From assembly GCF_015476655.1 (NCBI RefSeq), contig NZ_JABFHF010000012.1:1-64000 (forward strand): a DNA stretch of 64,000 nucleotides, written 5' to 3'. The notes under the pieces are model-generated. The model worked only from the letters and a program-made list of their open reading frames with translations. It was not told the origin of the DNA and did not search any database. The first letter of the stretch is position 1; each line of letters starts with the position of its first letter. The translations under genes were made by a program, and so were the position numbers. The DNA comes from Aquiflexum lacus. Lineage in GTDB: Bacteria > Bacteroidota > Bacteroidia > Cytophagales > Cyclobacteriaceae. Of the stretch, positions 63,280 through 64,000 are shown piece after piece.

Positions 63280-64000
63280 GGCTGATTAAATTCTAAGGGA
63301 TAAAAAATAGAAAGTAAAGTCCCTTCGGCTGCTGGATATACAGTAAAATTGTTAGCGCTGTTATTCTGAAAATCATTCAACTGAATTTCACTTGCATTGT
63401 CATGATGATGATAGCGATTGTTTCTCATGTCACGAAAAACATCTGCCCGTCCAGTCTTTATCCTTACAAAGCCTTTCCCGTCTAGTGTTTGCAGAACTCT
63501 GTCAAGTCCAATTCCTTTAATTTCACCTCTGAATCCGTCAGCAGAAGTGTTGTGTCTGCATAAACACTGTTTGATAATTTCTACCTCTTCGGATATGTTT
63601 AAATTGTAGTCGCTTATCTTTTTGTATCGTTTCACAAATCCAGGCCCACTATCCAAAATCGAAATTTCTAACAGATACAAGTCACCTTGTTGATTAACAT
63701 TAAATCCTGAATTGAAATATTGAACAAGACCTGTATAATCCTGAAACTGTTCAATGAATTTTCTAATTGGCTTCTTGTGGAATTTCAATTGCAACGCACG
63801 AATATTTGGATAAAGATTGTAGCCCAGTTCATTCGTCTTTCCGTGTTCGTGTGTATTCGTAAAAAGTTCGTGGATTATTGATATAAAGTCATCATAGTGA
63901 CCTTTTACACCAGTTCTAAACACTCCTTTGTTGAAGTCGCCAACTTTTTTAAAGGCATTGAAAAGGTTAAAGCCAAGTGTGGTTTCATTAACTAGTTCTC
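63276..64000 (-). CDS. GHKL (HATPase) protein, N-terminus beyond window
   Basis: The frame is open to the window edge: codons upstream of the first GTG (63923) encode ELVNETTLGFNLFNAFKKVG, so the gene starts outside. HELFTNTHEHGKT (N-box), ILDSGPGF (G1) and GEIKGIGLDRVLQTLDG (G2) are the GHKL ATP-binding motifs shared by histidine kinases, MutL, Hsp90 and MORC-type ATPases. No kinase dimerisation helix is seen in the visible part. It is coupled by an ATGA overlap to the PRTase-like gene, which suggests a two-component effector module rather than a histidine kinase. Confidence 0.7.
   Translation of the reverse strand, partial: ELVNETTLGFNLFNAFKKVGDFNKGVFRTGVKGHYDDFISIIHELFTNTHEHGKTNELGYNLYPNIRALQLKFHKKPIRKFIEQFQDYTGLVQYFNSGFNVNQQGDLYLLEISILDSGPGFVKRYKKISDYNLNISEEVEIIKQCLCRHNTSADGFRGEIKGIGLDRVLQTLDGKGFVRIKTGRADVFRDMRNNRYHHHDNASEIQLNDFQNNSANNFTVYPAAEGTLLSIFYPLEFNQP

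Noticed and set aside
1-64000. tRNA, rRNA or phage integration site
   Set aside because: I found no cloverleaf-like or rRNA sequence, no integrase gene, and no direct repeats that would mark an attachment site; a covariance search could still find a structured RNA that I missed.

Overview
The window reads as chromosomal DNA of a Bacteroidetes bacterium, most likely a Cytophagia/Cyclobacteriaceae-type organism (inference). Supporting signs are AT-rich DNA, many short lipoproteins with SC or AC lipoboxes, DUF6503-type lipoproteins, a TPR plus C-terminal HTH regulator, ~800-residue FtsX-like permeases without fused ATPases, a MoaC-MoaB fusion and an alpha/beta-hydrolase-OsmC fusion. I saw no rRNA, tRNA or CRISPR array.

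Layout. 0.1-6.7 kb: a GH113-like glycosidase, a hydrolase-OsmC fusion and a lipoprotein in one minus-strand operon, then a two-gene molybdenum hydroxylase (2Fe-2S and Moco subunits) flanked by two related lipoproteins. 7-12 kb: two GT2 glycosyltransferases, MoaCB, a VOC protein and a propeller lipoprotein. 12-53 kb: TolC and an ABC ATPase in one operon, plus six stand-alone FtsX/MacB-type permeases, interleaved with ordinary metabolic genes (SDR, porin, TPR regulator, DUF2254, a cyclase-unknown-phosphatidylserine decarboxylase operon, methyltransferase, quinone oxidoreductase, cupin, FAD enzyme, Ntn hydrolase, FG-GAP protein, Uma2). 53-64 kb: an accessory region with a MntA/HepT-type toxin-antitoxin pair, an orphan HigA-like regulator, an intact-looking IS4-family insertion with 9-bp target duplication, a same-orientation gene array separated by attC-like palindromic elements, and a GHKL-ATPase/PRTase-like gene pair running off the window.

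The most striking signal is regulatory. The ATPase-TolC operon, four permease transcription units and one pseudogene each carry the same two-part upstream module: a 32-bp partly palindromic element (core CGAACA..TTGTTCG..GGCGGAC) placed 58-61 bp upstream of a TTGGCAY-N5-TKGGNA sequence resembling a sigma-54 -24/-12 promoter. The scattered permeases and the single ATPase-TolC pair therefore look like one enhancer-controlled regulon that shares one energising subunit.

A second unusual signal is a family of degenerate intergenic arrays with strict 7-bp periodicity (words such as TTCTTGG, TCTCGCA, ATCTAAA, TACCATG). Many begin or end exactly at stop codons, mostly of the permease genes. Signs of recent or ongoing change include a perfect 338-bp tandem duplication that copies the 5' end of a regulator, a gene split by an A11 homopolymer, an antitoxin-like gene split by a stop codon, and a GIN-domain gene with an internal deletion but an intact control region.
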